The position numbers and the translations under genes were made by a program. From the NCBI GenBank assembly GCA_964549275.1, contig CAZJUP010000018.1, positions 1-51,259 on the forward strand: a stretch of DNA of 51,259 nt, in the 5' to 3' direction. Position 1 is the first letter of the stretch, and each line of letters opens with the position of its first letter. The notes beneath the pieces are model-generated. The model was not told where the DNA came from. It was given only the letters and a program-made list of their open reading frames with translations, and did no database searches. Source of the DNA: CAZJUP01 sp964549275. Its GTDB lineage: Bacteria; Fidelibacterota; Marinisomatia; Marinisomatales; TCS55. Of the stretch, positions 33,388-42,379 are shown piece by piece.

Positions 33388-34614
33388 TTATGTTTGCTCT
33401 TCTCTCCCAAAATTTAAAATCATTCCTACCATCATATAACACGATACAAGAAATGATCCTCCGTAAGAAACAAATGGCAAGGGCAATCCTTTTACCGGAA
33501 TCATACCCGCCGTCATAGCAGAATTCACAAAAACATGCGCCAGAAATAATGTGGCAATACCCATCAATGCCAATCCAGAGAATCTGTCTTTTGTGTCAAA
33601 AGAAAGTTTTACTGTTTTCAGAATAAACACTAAAAATAGTATCAACATTGCCGCTAATATGAAAAATCCGAATTCTTCACCGATAACGCTTACAATAAAA
33701 TCTGATTCCTGAACCGGTAGAAATTTTAAATGAGTTTGCGTTCCTTGTCCGAACCCTTTTCCCCAATACCCCCCTGAACCCAGAGCAGTTTTGCTCTGTA
33801 TAATTTGGTAGGCAGACCCTAATGGATCTAAATCCGGGTTGAAAAGAGTTAAAACTCTTTTTTGTTGGTAGGGTTTTAACCCCCCCCATATCAAGGGGGC
33901 TAATAACCCTAAAAATATATTGGAAAAATAGAGGACAACCCCCTGCCATAATGGAGGTCTTGACAAAACCAATATGACCCCCATGACACCGGCCCAAACA
34001 GAGAAAGAAACTACATGAAATGCCGACAACACACTCATCAATGGAGCAATAACCAAAAATAGATGAAAAGGTCTGGCTCCCGCCCAATACAGCATGGGAA
34101 TTACGGGTGTCATTAATATGACTGCTGTCCCTAAATCTGGTTGTTTTAGGACAATAATAGTTGGGATTATTGCGATAAAAAACGGAATCAAAATTGACCT
34201 GAATCGGGTGAGGTGTAAATTGTAGTCTGAAAGGTATCGCGCTAGAGTAATCACAACAACCCACTTCGCAATTTCGGAAGGTTGAAAACCAACGGGAAGC
34301 CCAAATTGAATCCAACGATATGTTCCGGCTATCTTACTTCCTAAAAAAGGTAAAAATACCGCGATGAGTATCAATCCATATCCAATATAAATATATTCAT
34401 GCAATACTTGTATTGAAATCAAAAACATCAATAGAAATAAACATAATGCAACACCAAGAAAAACCAATTGTCTATTAAAAACATTTCCACCGGAGCCACC
34501 CCCTACAGAAACAATACTGTATAGGGTCACCAACCCCAACGCTGTTAACATTACAGCAATAAGAAAAATACTAAAAGGGGCATTTTTAAATTTAACCCAG
34601 AGAATTTGAAACAT
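33388..34614 (-). CDS. rodA: rod shape-determining peptidoglycan glycosyltransferase RodA
   Basis: A 408-residue SEDS-family polytopic protein that polymerises lipid II during elongation. About ten hydrophobic helices carry SEDS hallmarks: RWIQFGLPVGFQPSEIAKW, QPDLGTAVI, and the C-terminal GMIPVKGLPLPFVSYGGS. It begins within the mrdA stop codon (TAATG, 1-base overlap), the usual tight pairing of RodA with its transpeptidase PBP2. It is somewhat longer than E. coli RodA (370). Confidence 0.95.
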   Translation of the reverse strand: MFQILWVKFKNAPFSIFLIAVMLTALGLVTLYSIVSVGGGSGGNVFNRQLVFLGVALCLFLLMFLISIQVLHEYIYIGYGLILIAVFLPFLGSKIAGTYRWIQFGLPVGFQPSEIAKWVVVITLARYLSDYNLHLTRFRSILIPFFIAIIPTIIVLKQPDLGTAVILMTPVIPMLYWAGARPFHLFLVIAPLMSVLSAFHVVSFSVWAGVMGVILVLSRPPLWQGVVLYFSNIFLGLLAPLIWGGLKPYQQKRVLTLFNPDLDPLGSAYQIIQSKTALGSGGYWGKGFGQGTQTHLKFLPVQESDFIVSVIGEEFGFFILAAMLILFLVFILKTVKLSFDTKDRFSGLALMGIATLFLAHVFVNSAMTAGMIPVKGLPLPFVSYGGSFLVSCYMMVGMILNFGREEQT

Positions 34615-36380
34615 TATTTTTCGGCTATCCCAACTTTCGGACTGAAGACCTTAGAAAAAACTCTTCGCGCAATCGGTGCCGCTACCGAACCCCCATGACC
34701 TCCATTTTCTATGATGACGACAACTGAAATCATTTCTCCGCTTTTTTCACCAAAAGCGACAAACCATGCATGAGGTTCACCATGTGGGTTTTCAGCTGTA
34801 CCGGTTTTACCCCAAAGGGTTAGCCCCGGAATGCGAGGGTCAGCTGCACGACCTGTCCCTTTAACGTCCGATATGGTTTTTTCCATATATCGATGAATTC
34901 GAGACCAGGTTTTTGGTTGGAGTCTAATTTCTGAATCCGGAATCAATTGAGACTTTTGCTGAAAATGTAATTGAAACATTATCCCTTTCATGGCTAAATA
35001 ATTAATATATCGAACCATTTGTAATGGAGTCACTAACAGCTCACCTTGACCAATACTTATATTAAGCAAATTTCCCTTTGCCCATCCCCACCGTCCATAT
35101 CGACGGTTCATATAACTTCTATTGGGAACCCTACCCTGCATTTCTGACGGCAAATCAACTCCGGTTTCAGAACCATAACCAAATCGCAATGCATAGGTAA
35201 AGATGTCATCAATATCCAACCGCTGAACAGCTTTATAAAAATAAACATCACAAGATTGAACAATTGCCTGTTCTATATTAACATCCCCATGTCCATCTTC
35301 ATCCCAGCATCCAAATACCCTGTCCCCAAATTCATAAGAACCAACACAATGAACCGTCCAATGAGGGTCGATAAGATTCTTTTCCAATAGCGCAATTGCA
35401 ACAACCATCTTGAATATTGAACCTGGAGGGTAGGTTCCATTTGTTCCTCGATTTAACAAGGGACGGTTTGTATCCTGAATAGTGGAATTCCACTCTTGAG
35501 ATTCCATGAGACCTCTAAACAAATCTGGTGGATAGTCTGGTGAACTAACATAGGCCAGAATCCCTCCTGTTTTTGGATTGGAAACAATTGCAACTCCAGT
35601 TTTCCCTTTTAACGATTTTTCTAATTCCTCTTGTAGTACAACATCAAGGGTAGTCTGGAGATTTTTCCCAGGATGAGGGAAACGATTTTCCTGACTTTTG
35701 AGATGCCCTGCTTCTCGACCTAAAGCATCCACCTGTATGTAATCAACACCTTTCAAACCTCGCATGAGATCCTCATACTGTTTTTCAAGCCCGCTCCATC
35801 CTATTAAATCCCCAAATTCCAAACCACTGTCTTTATCTTTCCTGGCTAGATACTCAGAATCAATTTCTTTAAGATACCCAAGGACATGAGAAGCCCTTAC
35901 TGGTGAAGAATAAATACGCTCCGGAAATTGTTTATAAATGATACCCTGTAAAATATTTTTTTCCTCCTCTAATCGACTCAGTTGGGTAATGGTCAGGTCT
36001 TTTGCCAGTTTTGTAGGTAAAAATCGATTGCGATAATATTTTTTATAATTTTTTTTCAGGATTGCCGTATCAATCCCTGTTGTTTGACTTATAGTTTGAA
36101 AATTAAAGGATTTATTCTCCATCTCAGAAGATATACCGTATAAAATATAGGTGGGATAATTGTCGGCAAGAATTATACCATTTCTATCCAATATTAGTCC
36201 ACGGGGGGCAGGTATTGTAATAGCCCGAATTCGGTTAATATCCGATTGAGAAGAATAACTTTCGTGTTGATAAATCTGTAAATAAAAAAATCTAATAATC
36301 AAAATTGCAATCGATAAAATAACCACAATTCCAACCGCCCATAACCTTGAACGGGGAATTAGATTTTCAGCTCTCAGCAC
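34614..36380 (-). CDS. mrdA: penicillin-binding protein 2 (elongasome transpeptidase)
   Basis: A 588-residue class B PBP that cross-links peptidoglycan in the elongasome. One N-terminal membrane helix (about 13-31) is followed by the dimerisation/pedestal domain (RGLILDRNGIILADN) and the transpeptidase domain. The latter has the active-site PPGSIFKMV (SxxK), SCDVYFYK (SxD variant of SxN) and GKTGTAENP (KTG). The GTG start overlaps the end of mreD by 14 bases. Gene order mreB-mreC-mreD-mrdA-rodA supports the PBP2 rather than PBP3 assignment. Confidence 0.95.
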   Translation of the reverse strand: MLRAENLIPRSRLWAVGIVVILSIAILIIRFFYLQIYQHESYSSQSDINRIRAITIPAPRGLILDRNGIILADNYPTYILYGISSEMENKSFNFQTISQTTGIDTAILKKNYKKYYRNRFLPTKLAKDLTITQLSRLEEEKNILQGIIYKQFPERIYSSPVRASHVLGYLKEIDSEYLARKDKDSGLEFGDLIGWSGLEKQYEDLMRGLKGVDYIQVDALGREAGHLKSQENRFPHPGKNLQTTLDVVLQEELEKSLKGKTGVAIVSNPKTGGILAYVSSPDYPPDLFRGLMESQEWNSTIQDTNRPLLNRGTNGTYPPGSIFKMVVAIALLEKNLIDPHWTVHCVGSYEFGDRVFGCWDEDGHGDVNIEQAIVQSCDVYFYKAVQRLDIDDIFTYALRFGYGSETGVDLPSEMQGRVPNRSYMNRRYGRWGWAKGNLLNISIGQGELLVTPLQMVRYINYLAMKGIMFQLHFQQKSQLIPDSEIRLQPKTWSRIHRYMEKTISDVKGTGRAADPRIPGLTLWGKTGTAENPHGEPHAWFVAFGEKSGEMISVVVIIENGGHGGSVAAPIARRVFSKVFSPKVGIAEK

Positions 36381-36855
36381 GGGCTGCTTCCCGCAAAGGA
36401 TAAAAATAATTCACTATCAATAAAACAATAGAAGAATACAAAGCTGTGAAAAACCACTTTGACCAAAACACGCCTAAATCTGATTCAATTAATGACTGAT
36501 ATCTTACATAAGTGAATATTAAAAAATGCATACAAAATATTAAACCAATGCTAGCGTAAAACCGAAGGGGAACGAATCGTTCATATTTTCCTTTTAAATA
36601 TCCGCCTAAATATCCCGTAAGTGAACATGTTAATGGTGTTAACCCAAAAAAGGATCCTACACCGGCAAAGTCCACTGCCAATCCCAGAGAAAACCCAAAA
36701 AGAACACCAAAAAACCTTCCATATCGTATCGCCATATACAAGACACCAATTGCCACAAAATCCGGACGAACCAAACGTATAGTCGTTAATTCTGCCAGAA
36801 AAAACTGTCCAAAAAATATACTTAACCCTATCAAAAGTCCATTAGTCCACTTCAT
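36367..36855 (-). CDS. mreD: rod shape-determining protein MreD
   Basis: A 162-residue polytopic membrane protein with about five helices (for example LIGLSIFFGQFFLAE and FFGVLFGFSLGLAVDFAG), the MreD topology. It links MreC to the elongasome in the inner membrane. Sequence conservation in this family is low, so the call leans on position between mreC and mrdA. I use the ATG at 36855; a TTG directly before it extends the frame by one residue. It overlaps mreC by 14 bases. Confidence 0.88.
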   Translation of the reverse strand: MKWTNGLLIGLSIFFGQFFLAELTTIRLVRPDFVAIGVLYMAIRYGRFFGVLFGFSLGLAVDFAGVGSFFGLTPLTCSLTGYLGGYLKGKYERFVPLRFYASIGLIFCMHFLIFTYVRYQSLIESDLGVFWSKWFFTALYSSIVLLIVNYFYPLREAARAES

Positions 36856-37642
36856 CAATCTTCTCCGTAATCACAAATACATTCCTCAATGCCCCAAGAT
36901 TGGGTTTAATTCTTGCAATTGCCACTTTCTGAAAACTACCGCGCTCATTGACAATTCCAATAACTTCACCTACATATAAATTCCCGGGATAAATTCCGCT
37001 AAACCCTGAGGTAACAATTCGGTTTCCAATTTGGATTTTTGCATTTTTTTGGATTTCCCATACTTCACATATATCATCTTTTTTCCATCGGAGAATTCCG
37101 ACGGCACCTGATGGAAGCATCCTAACGGATAATCTATAGTTTACATCATTGAGCATTTGCACAAGGGATAAGTTTTGATCAGTTATTATGGTTTTTCCAA
37201 CAATCCCTCCGGGGACTATTACGGGTTGATCCGGTTGAACACCATTTATTGTTCCCACATCGATTGCCATAGAAGTCATATTTGCTGACACGCCAAAATT
37301 CATCACTCTAGCCGGAACGAGAGTTAATCGGCTATCCCTTTTGAATCCTAAAAGATTTCGCAAACTGTTATTCTCTTCAGCAGCATGAATTAGTGATTCA
37401 ATTTCTAACGATAATTGGATATTTTTTTCCCGTAACAACTGAGTTTCCTCTTCAAGAACCCATAATGATTTTACATAAGTGATTGGTGCAGAAATCCGTG
37501 CAAACAGAGTATTGGCTTTCCCCCGGAGTATGGTAACATCGGGAGAATCATTATTCATCAGAATATAATAGGATAAAAAAACCGCCAGGATAAATAAAAT
37601 ATGATCTTTCTGCTTTAGGAGCGTGAGATAAAGAAAACGCAT
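36842..37642 (-). CDS. mreC: rod shape-determining protein MreC
   Basis: A 266-residue bitopic protein: a short cytoplasmic tail, one membrane helix (about 13-30), a coiled coil (about 60-95, ETQLLREKNIQLSLEIES) and a periplasmic double beta-barrel. Family signatures are VPARVMNFG, AIDVGTINGVQPDQPVI, GGIVGKTIITDQNLSLVQML and VTSGFSGIYPGNLYVGEV. It regulates PBP2/RodA activity. It lies 7 bases after mreB. Confidence 0.95.
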   Translation of the reverse strand: MRFLYLTLLKQKDHILFILAVFLSYYILMNNDSPDVTILRGKANTLFARISAPITYVKSLWVLEEETQLLREKNIQLSLEIESLIHAAEENNSLRNLLGFKRDSRLTLVPARVMNFGVSANMTSMAIDVGTINGVQPDQPVIVPGGIVGKTIITDQNLSLVQMLNDVNYRLSVRMLPSGAVGILRWKKDDICEVWEIQKNAKIQIGNRIVTSGFSGIYPGNLYVGEVIGIVNERGSFQKVAIARIKPNLGALRNVFVITEKIDEVD

Positions 37643-37649
37643 TCCGTCT

Positions 37650-38678
37650 CTATATCAGGACAGAACTATATTTATTGACATTCTCCAGAACCATTCCGGT
37701 TCCTTTTACAATGGATAATAAAGGATCTTCAGCAATATTTACTGGAACATTTGTTCTCTCACGAATAATTTGGTCTATTCCATTTAACAGACTCCCTCCG
37801 CCAGCCATAATTATACCCCTATCTAGTATATCTGCAGAGAGCTCCGGTGGTGTTCGCTCCAAGGCTCTTTTAACCGCTTCAACAATAGCATTCACAGGAT
37901 CCTTTAAAGATTGTCGAATTTCATCGGAGGAAACTTCAATAGTTTTTGGAATTCCGGACACCAGATCTCTCCCTTTTACAGCGATCATTTCCGTTTTCAT
38001 CCTCATAGCTGAGCCGACTGACTTTTTAATTGCCTCTCCGGTGCCAATTCCAATATCTAATTTATGTTCATTCCTAAACCATTGCACGATTGCCTCATCC
38101 ATTTCGTCCCCTGCGATTCGTATGGTCTCTTTTGTAACAACACCATTTAAAGCAATAACAGCAATTTCAGTTGTCCCTCCTCCTATATCAACAATAATAT
38201 TACCCACGGGTTGACTAATATCTAGACCAATACCAATGGCTGCGGCGACCGGTTCTTCAATAAGATAAACTTCGCGAGCATTGGCTCTTTCACCTGAATC
38301 TTTAACAGCGCGTCTCTCAACTTCCGTTACACCCGACGGAACACAAATCACCATTCTAGGTCGCGCAAGCCTATTGAGATTTATTTTTCGTATAAATCCC
38401 TGAAGCATACCATCCGTCATATTAAAATCTGCTATAACGCCATCCTGCAATGGACGAATCGTCTCGATTTCTCTATGAGTTCTTCCCACCATGGCTTTGG
38501 CTTCGTATCCCACAGCAATAATTTTTTCATCATGGACGGAACGGGCCACAATGGATGGCTCATTGATCAGCACTCCCCTTCCTTTTACCCATATAAGAGT
38601 GTTGGCTGTTCCCAAGTCAATAGCAATATCACCTGAAATCCAAGAAAGCGGTTTTGTAAAATTATTTAAGAAGCCCAT
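37650..38678 (-). CDS. mreB: rod shape-determining protein MreB
   Basis: A 342-residue bacterial actin that guides cell-wall elongation as membrane-bound filaments. It shows all the nucleotide-binding loops: IAIDLGTANTLIW (phosphate 1), IVDIGGGTTEIAVI (phosphate 2) and GIIMAGGGSLLNG (adenosine). The N-terminal MGFLNNFTKPLSW can form the amphipathic membrane helix. It is first in the five-gene rod-shape cluster and is preceded by a 94-base gap containing a candidate -10 box. A rod-shaped cell is implied. Confidence 0.98.
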   Translation of the reverse strand: MGFLNNFTKPLSWISGDIAIDLGTANTLIWVKGRGVLINEPSIVARSVHDEKIIAVGYEAKAMVGRTHREIETIRPLQDGVIADFNMTDGMLQGFIRKINLNRLARPRMVICVPSGVTEVERRAVKDSGERANAREVYLIEEPVAAAIGIGLDISQPVGNIIVDIGGGTTEIAVIALNGVVTKETIRIAGDEMDEAIVQWFRNEHKLDIGIGTGEAIKKSVGSAMRMKTEMIAVKGRDLVSGIPKTIEVSSDEIRQSLKDPVNAIVEAVKRALERTPPELSADILDRGIIMAGGGSLLNGIDQIIRERTNVPVNIAEDPLLSIVKGTGMVLENVNKYSSVLI

Positions 38679-38708
38679 AGATTTATAAAATTGTTTTAGT
38701 ACCTCGGA

Positions 38709-38714
38709 ATTATA
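38709..38714 (-). promoter_or_regulatory. candidate -10 box upstream of mreB
   Basis: A perfect TATAAT on the minus strand, 30 bases before the mreB ATG, in the gap after the RNase H gene where a new transcript is plausible. I see no good -35 box at 16-19 bases, so the assignment is tentative. Confidence 0.3.
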
Positions 38715-38772
38715 GCACTAAACTTAACCATCTTTGAGGAAAATGTGCATACGATATTACTGGATCGGAAAT

Positions 38773-39312
38773 TCAATTTTTATCTCTTTCATTCCCATGA
38801 AAAGACTTCATTCCTTTTTGACGGCCTTCTTTACTCAAGGCATCTGCTCTTTTATTTTTTTCTCGAGGAATATGAGAAATAGTCCAATGAGTTAATGTAT
38901 TCAATTCGTTCGTCACCTGATGATACAATTCCTTCATCCGTGAGTTTCTCACTTGGTATACCCCATTTATTTGCTTAACAACCAATTCGCTATCTGCATA
39001 TATTGCTAGGGATTTTAGATTTAGCTCATGCGCTATTTTAATTCCAGCTATCAGTGAGTGATATTCCGCTTCATTGTTGGTCGCATCATGAAGATATTCC
39101 GAATAGGAGTAAAGTTCTTCTCCATTACAGTAAAAGATACCCCCAATGCCGGCAGTCTTTGAGTGTAGGTCTGCCGCTCCATCTACAAACAAATCCACTT
39201 CTACCTCCGGAGAGAGTTTAGTATATAAATTTTTTAATACAGGATTATGCTCAAGGGAATGATTCGATAAAAACTCTCTTAAAGCATTTATTTCTTCTTT
39301 AATTAGCCTCAT
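38773..39312 (-). CDS. RNase H-like protein (RVT_3 / RNase HI family)
   Basis: A 179-residue protein. After 35 or so helical residues comes an RNase H fold with the acidic catalytic set: VDLFVDGAAD (Asp), TNNEAEYHSLIAG (Glu), IYADSELVVKQING (Asp) and EKNKRADALSKEG (Asp). This is the RVT_3/RNase HI subgroup that cleaves RNA in RNA:DNA hybrids. The HDATNNEAEY spacing resembles the archaeal/Gram-positive YpeP-like type rather than E. coli RnhA. The N-terminal extension is not the usual hybrid-binding domain. Confidence 0.85.
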   Translation of the reverse strand: MRLIKEEINALREFLSNHSLEHNPVLKNLYTKLSPEVEVDLFVDGAADLHSKTAGIGGIFYCNGEELYSYSEYLHDATNNEAEYHSLIAGIKIAHELNLKSLAIYADSELVVKQINGVYQVRNSRMKELYHQVTNELNTLTHWTISHIPREKNKRADALSKEGRQKGMKSFHGNERDKN

Positions 39313-39328
39313 AATAGTCGGGGAACTT

Positions 39329-39358
39329 AATTCACTTCTTGTAAAATACTTTAGTCAA
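39329..39358 (-). promoter_or_regulatory. weak candidate promoter before the RNase H gene
   Basis: TTGACT (39353-39358) and TGAATT (39329-39334) are separated by 18 bases on the minus strand, in the 83-base gap before the gene. The -10 match is poor. It is listed because spacing and -35 resemble the hrcA promoter candidate. Confidence 0.2.
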
Positions 39359-39395
39359 TTTTATCTGTTATATGGCAATGTTTATATTTTATAGT

Positions 39396-40160
39396 TCAAC
39401 AGTAATTGAGAAATTCCGAAGGAGACAGCACCCCTTTTTCACATAAAATTTTTAAAGAATTTGAATACGATATTCGTTCGAATGAATCTTTTTCAGTAAA
39501 GTGCAATTCTATTCGTGGAATATACCTTAATATATCTCCGACAATGATAACGGGGAATTCATTTTTAATTGCCCACCCCACCAATTGTTTTGAACCTGTT
39601 TTATTCACAAATGAATTGGAGGTAAAAAGGTCACTTCCCAGTAAGACCATATTAATAGAGTGTGCCTTTTTCATATAGGTTTCGTCATCAACAATGATAG
39701 CGGATATATGGTTTAATTGTAATTCTCTCGCAAATATTTCCCCCTCGTTTTTTGGAGCAGACCGTATACATAATACTTTTTGGATATGCCCTTTCTGATG
39801 GAGGAATAACAGCACATCTTTTACTCTACCGGAGTGGCTGATAGTTAATACCGTACTCTTTTTCCAGATAAATCCCTCAGCTTCCTTATTAACCATTGTC
39901 TTTATCAAATTCAATTTTGAATTAACAGACTCAATATATGAGATAATTTCTGAGGAAACAGACAATTGTTGTATATCGAAGTAAAATTTCTGAAACAACC
40001 CCATCTTTGGGAATTCTAATGCTAAATGTTTAGCCGATTGTTTTACTTCTTCTAGAATAGATTCATCTTTGAGAGTAAGACAATATTTTAAGAATCGATT
40101 AAATAATACAGTTGAGCCATGAATTCTGTTTGATAAAATTTTTTCAATCGAAGAACTCAT
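39396..40160 (-). CDS. eIF2B alpha/beta/delta-like (IF-2B family) protein
   Basis: A 254-residue protein with an N-terminal helical half and a C-terminal Rossmann-like half. The latter carries IF-2B family motifs: VLTISHSGRVKDVLLFL, CIRSAPKNEGEIFARELQ, VLLGSDLFTSNSFVNKTGS and AIKNEFPVIIVGD. The family includes eIF2B regulatory subunits, methylthioribose-1-phosphate isomerase and ribose-1,5-bisphosphate isomerase. The GSDLF aspartate corresponds to the catalytic Asp of the isomerases, but the isomerase Cys motif is absent (TISHSGR instead). At 254 residues it is shorter than MtnA, so its substrate is unknown. It lies between comM and an RNase H gene. Confidence 0.7.
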   Translation of the reverse strand: MSSSIEKILSNRIHGSTVLFNRFLKYCLTLKDESILEEVKQSAKHLALEFPKMGLFQKFYFDIQQLSVSSEIISYIESVNSKLNLIKTMVNKEAEGFIWKKSTVLTISHSGRVKDVLLFLHQKGHIQKVLCIRSAPKNEGEIFARELQLNHISAIIVDDETYMKKAHSINMVLLGSDLFTSNSFVNKTGSKQLVGWAIKNEFPVIIVGDILRYIPRIELHFTEKDSFERISYSNSLKILCEKGVLSPSEFLNYC

Positions 40161-40210
40161 GACTACCGCTCTTCAATATTACTGCATGACTTCCATTAAG
40201 TAGTTTCAGA

Positions 40211-41749
40211 TTACCCCAACCATAATTGTCGATCCAGGCTTCTGTATTGAATAGCCTCACCTAGATGACGGGATTGAATGATACTCGCTCCCTCCAAATC
40301 TGCAATAGTACGAGACACTTTTAAAATGCGATCATATGCTCTAGCGGATAAACCTAATTTATCCATAGCTGCTTTTAACAGTGTTATACCTTCTTTTTCA
40401 ATACCACAATAAGTTTTTAGATCGTTGGATTCCATTTGTGCGTTTGAAAATAATCCATCCTCATAAAATCTATCCTGCTGTATGGTTCTTGCACCTTGAA
40501 TCCTCTCTTTTATTTTTGCCGAAGGCTCCCCGTTTTCCCGTTCAGCCAATTCATTAAATGGAACTGCAGGAACCTCAATATGAATATCGATTCTGTCCAT
40601 GAGTGGCCCGGATATTCGGCTCATATATTTTTGAATCATTTGGGATGTACAAGAACACTCATTTGCAGGATCAGTGGCATATCCGCAAGGGCATGGATTC
40701 ATAGCTGCAACAAGCATAAATCTGGCAGGATAGGATAGACTGACGGCCGCTCTTGCAATAGTTACAACTCCATCTTCTAATGGCTGGCGCATGACTTCCA
40801 GAACATTCTTTTTAAATTCGGGCAATTCATCCAGAAACAATACACCATTATGGGCTAGAGAAACCTCTCCCGGTTTCGGAATTGTTCCTCCGCCAATAAG
40901 TCCAGCGTCCGAAATTGTATGGTGAGGCGACCGAAAAGGTCTCGTGGCAACTATACCCTGATTTTTGGGCAAAAGACCCGCTACAGAGTGAATTTTAGTG
41001 GATTGAAGCGATTCTTCTAATGATAGATCGGGTAATATTGTTGAGACCCGTTTAGACAGCATGGTTTTTCCACTTCCAGGTGGTCCAATCAAAATAACAT
41101 TATGACTGCCTGCAGCAGCAACTTCCAAGGCGCGTTTAACATGTTCTTGTCCCTTAACATCGGAAAAATCCACCGGATAATGAAGATTATTTTCAAACAG
41201 TTCTTTTCTATCTACCACTGTTGGTTTAATAGATTCCGATCCGTTTAAGATATCTACCACTTCCTGCAAAGAACCCACGGCTGCAACTTTAACCTCATCC
41301 ACAACACCGGCTTCCTGTGCATTCTCTTTTGGTAGAATAATCCCTTTTATACCTTTATCTCTCGCGCAAATCGCAATAGGCAGTGCACCCCGAATAGGAC
41401 GAAGAGAACCATCCAGGGCTAATTCTCCCATTAATAAAATATTATCCAAATAATCCGACTGTACAAGTCCCATTGCCGCTAAAATCCCAATGGCGATAGG
41501 CAAATCAAATGCAGACCCTTCTTTTCGAATATCCGCAGGCGCTAAATTTACCGTTACACGTTTTATCGGGAACCGAAAACCACTATTTTTAATCGCAGCT
41601 ATAACTCGCTCTTTACTTTCCTTGACCGCTCCTTCCGGCAACCCTACAGTAATAAATTTTGGTAAATCAGACCCGGTAAGATGGGCTTCAACCTCCACGA
41701 CATAAGCATCTATGCCAAGAATGGCACTGCTTAAAACTCTAGCCGGCAT
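40211..41749 (-). CDS. comM: YifB/ComM-family Mg chelatase-like AAA+ protein
   Basis: A 512-residue protein. The N-terminal ChlI-like domain (VLSSAILGIDAYVVEVEAH, FITVGLPEGAVKESKERV) precedes an AAA+ module with Walker A GPPGSGKTMLSKR and Walker B LFLDELPEFKK. AAMNPCPCGY and a C-terminal Mg-chelatase domain ending SRTIADLEGASIIQSRHLGEA follow. ComM is a branch-migration helicase that extends heteroduplexes in natural transformation. The ATG directly follows the stop of a 63-codon gene. Confidence 0.93.
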   Translation of the reverse strand: MPARVLSSAILGIDAYVVEVEAHLTGSDLPKFITVGLPEGAVKESKERVIAAIKNSGFRFPIKRVTVNLAPADIRKEGSAFDLPIAIGILAAMGLVQSDYLDNILLMGELALDGSLRPIRGALPIAICARDKGIKGIILPKENAQEAGVVDEVKVAAVGSLQEVVDILNGSESIKPTVVDRKELFENNLHYPVDFSDVKGQEHVKRALEVAAAGSHNVILIGPPGSGKTMLSKRVSTILPDLSLEESLQSTKIHSVAGLLPKNQGIVATRPFRSPHHTISDAGLIGGGTIPKPGEVSLAHNGVLFLDELPEFKKNVLEVMRQPLEDGVVTIARAAVSLSYPARFMLVAAMNPCPCGYATDPANECSCTSQMIQKYMSRISGPLMDRIDIHIEVPAVPFNELAERENGEPSAKIKERIQGARTIQQDRFYEDGLFSNAQMESNDLKTYCGIEKEGITLLKAAMDKLGLSARAYDRILKVSRTIADLEGASIIQSRHLGEAIQYRSLDRQLWLG

Positions 41750-41941
41750 TTAAAAACAGTTTGTCAGTGTGGAATATCCCAGATATGGAATGATGATATA
41801 GAGAAGGGAATCCCGGATTAAATAAAATAAAATGAAGGCAAAGAAAACTGTCCAGCCTTTTTTTTTAAACAAAAGTTTATAGCCGCCTTCCCGCTTAATT
41901 TCTCTCCATTCATTGATAAATTGAGGACGATAAATTGACAT
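41750..41941 (-). CDS. small single-pass membrane protein, unknown
   Basis: A 63-residue protein I do not recognise: a charged N-terminal half (EWREIKREGGYKLLFKKKG) followed by a hydrophobic helix (about 30-55). It is probably real: its ATG overlaps the previous stop (TAATG), and its own stop directly abuts the comM ATG, as expected in a translationally coupled operon. No motif suggests a function. Confidence 0.6.
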   Translation of the reverse strand: MSIYRPQFINEWREIKREGGYKLLFKKKGWTVFFAFILFYLIRDSLLYIIIPYLGYSTLTNCF

Positions 41942-42378
41942 TAGTTTTCAGGTTTAATCGTTTCAAATTGCAGGTTCTCGTACTTTTCCCAAATCGTTGC
42001 CCCTGCTGCTTTATGGAATCGATATGCAAATGAAAGAGCATCATCAAAAGAATGTCCGGAAAATTCCTTGTTACTGTAATACTCGTCAATCCAACCAATA
42101 TATGCTTGCATTTCGTCTTGAGCGATATGGTCAAAAATACCGTAAATTAATTCTGCTTTATTATCGTAATACCATGTCGTCAATTCTCCATATCCCCGGT
42201 CTTTAATCAACTTCTGATGGGTATCAAAAACCTGAGTGAGATATGAAAATAAAAAGATTTCTTTTTCGCCCGGAGATAGGGTTTTCCAATAGACGGAAAT
42301 TGCATTAGGGACCGGAGTTTTCTTCTCTTGAGCCGGTAAAAGAGACAGGGTTATTATGAGGGCAAGAATAGTTTTCAA
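41941..42378 (-). CDS. small exported protein, unknown
   Basis: A 145-residue protein with a clear signal peptide (MKTILALIITLSLLPAQ) and a helical, Trp/Tyr-rich mature part (WKTLSPGEKEIFLFSYLTQV, DDALSFAYRFHKAAG). I do not recognise the family. I place the start at TTG 42378, because AAGGAG lies 6 bases upstream and the signal peptide then begins properly; the frame is open to an ATG at 42405 inside ispG. It starts 1 base after ispG and overlaps the next small gene by 1 base. Confidence 0.65.
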   Translation of the reverse strand: MKTILALIITLSLLPAQEKKTPVPNAISVYWKTLSPGEKEIFLFSYLTQVFDTHQKLIKDRGYGELTTWYYDNKAELIYGIFDHIAQDEMQAYIGWIDEYYSNKEFSGHSFDDALSFAYRFHKAAGATIWEKYENLQFETIKPEN

Positions 42379-42379
42379 T

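Noticed and set aside
33677..34315. 212-codon minus-strand frame inside rodA
   Set aside because: A frame-shifted shadow of rodA; composition is rich in Cys/His/Phe and has no start signal, while rodA covers the same DNA with SEDS motifs.
37675..38214. 179-codon open frame on the plus strand
   Set aside because: Antisense to mreB, which has all actin motifs; the antisense protein is low-complexity and without ribosome site or family features. The same applies to the plus-strand frames at 12369-12803, 10086-10457, 13321-13656 and 42561-42860.
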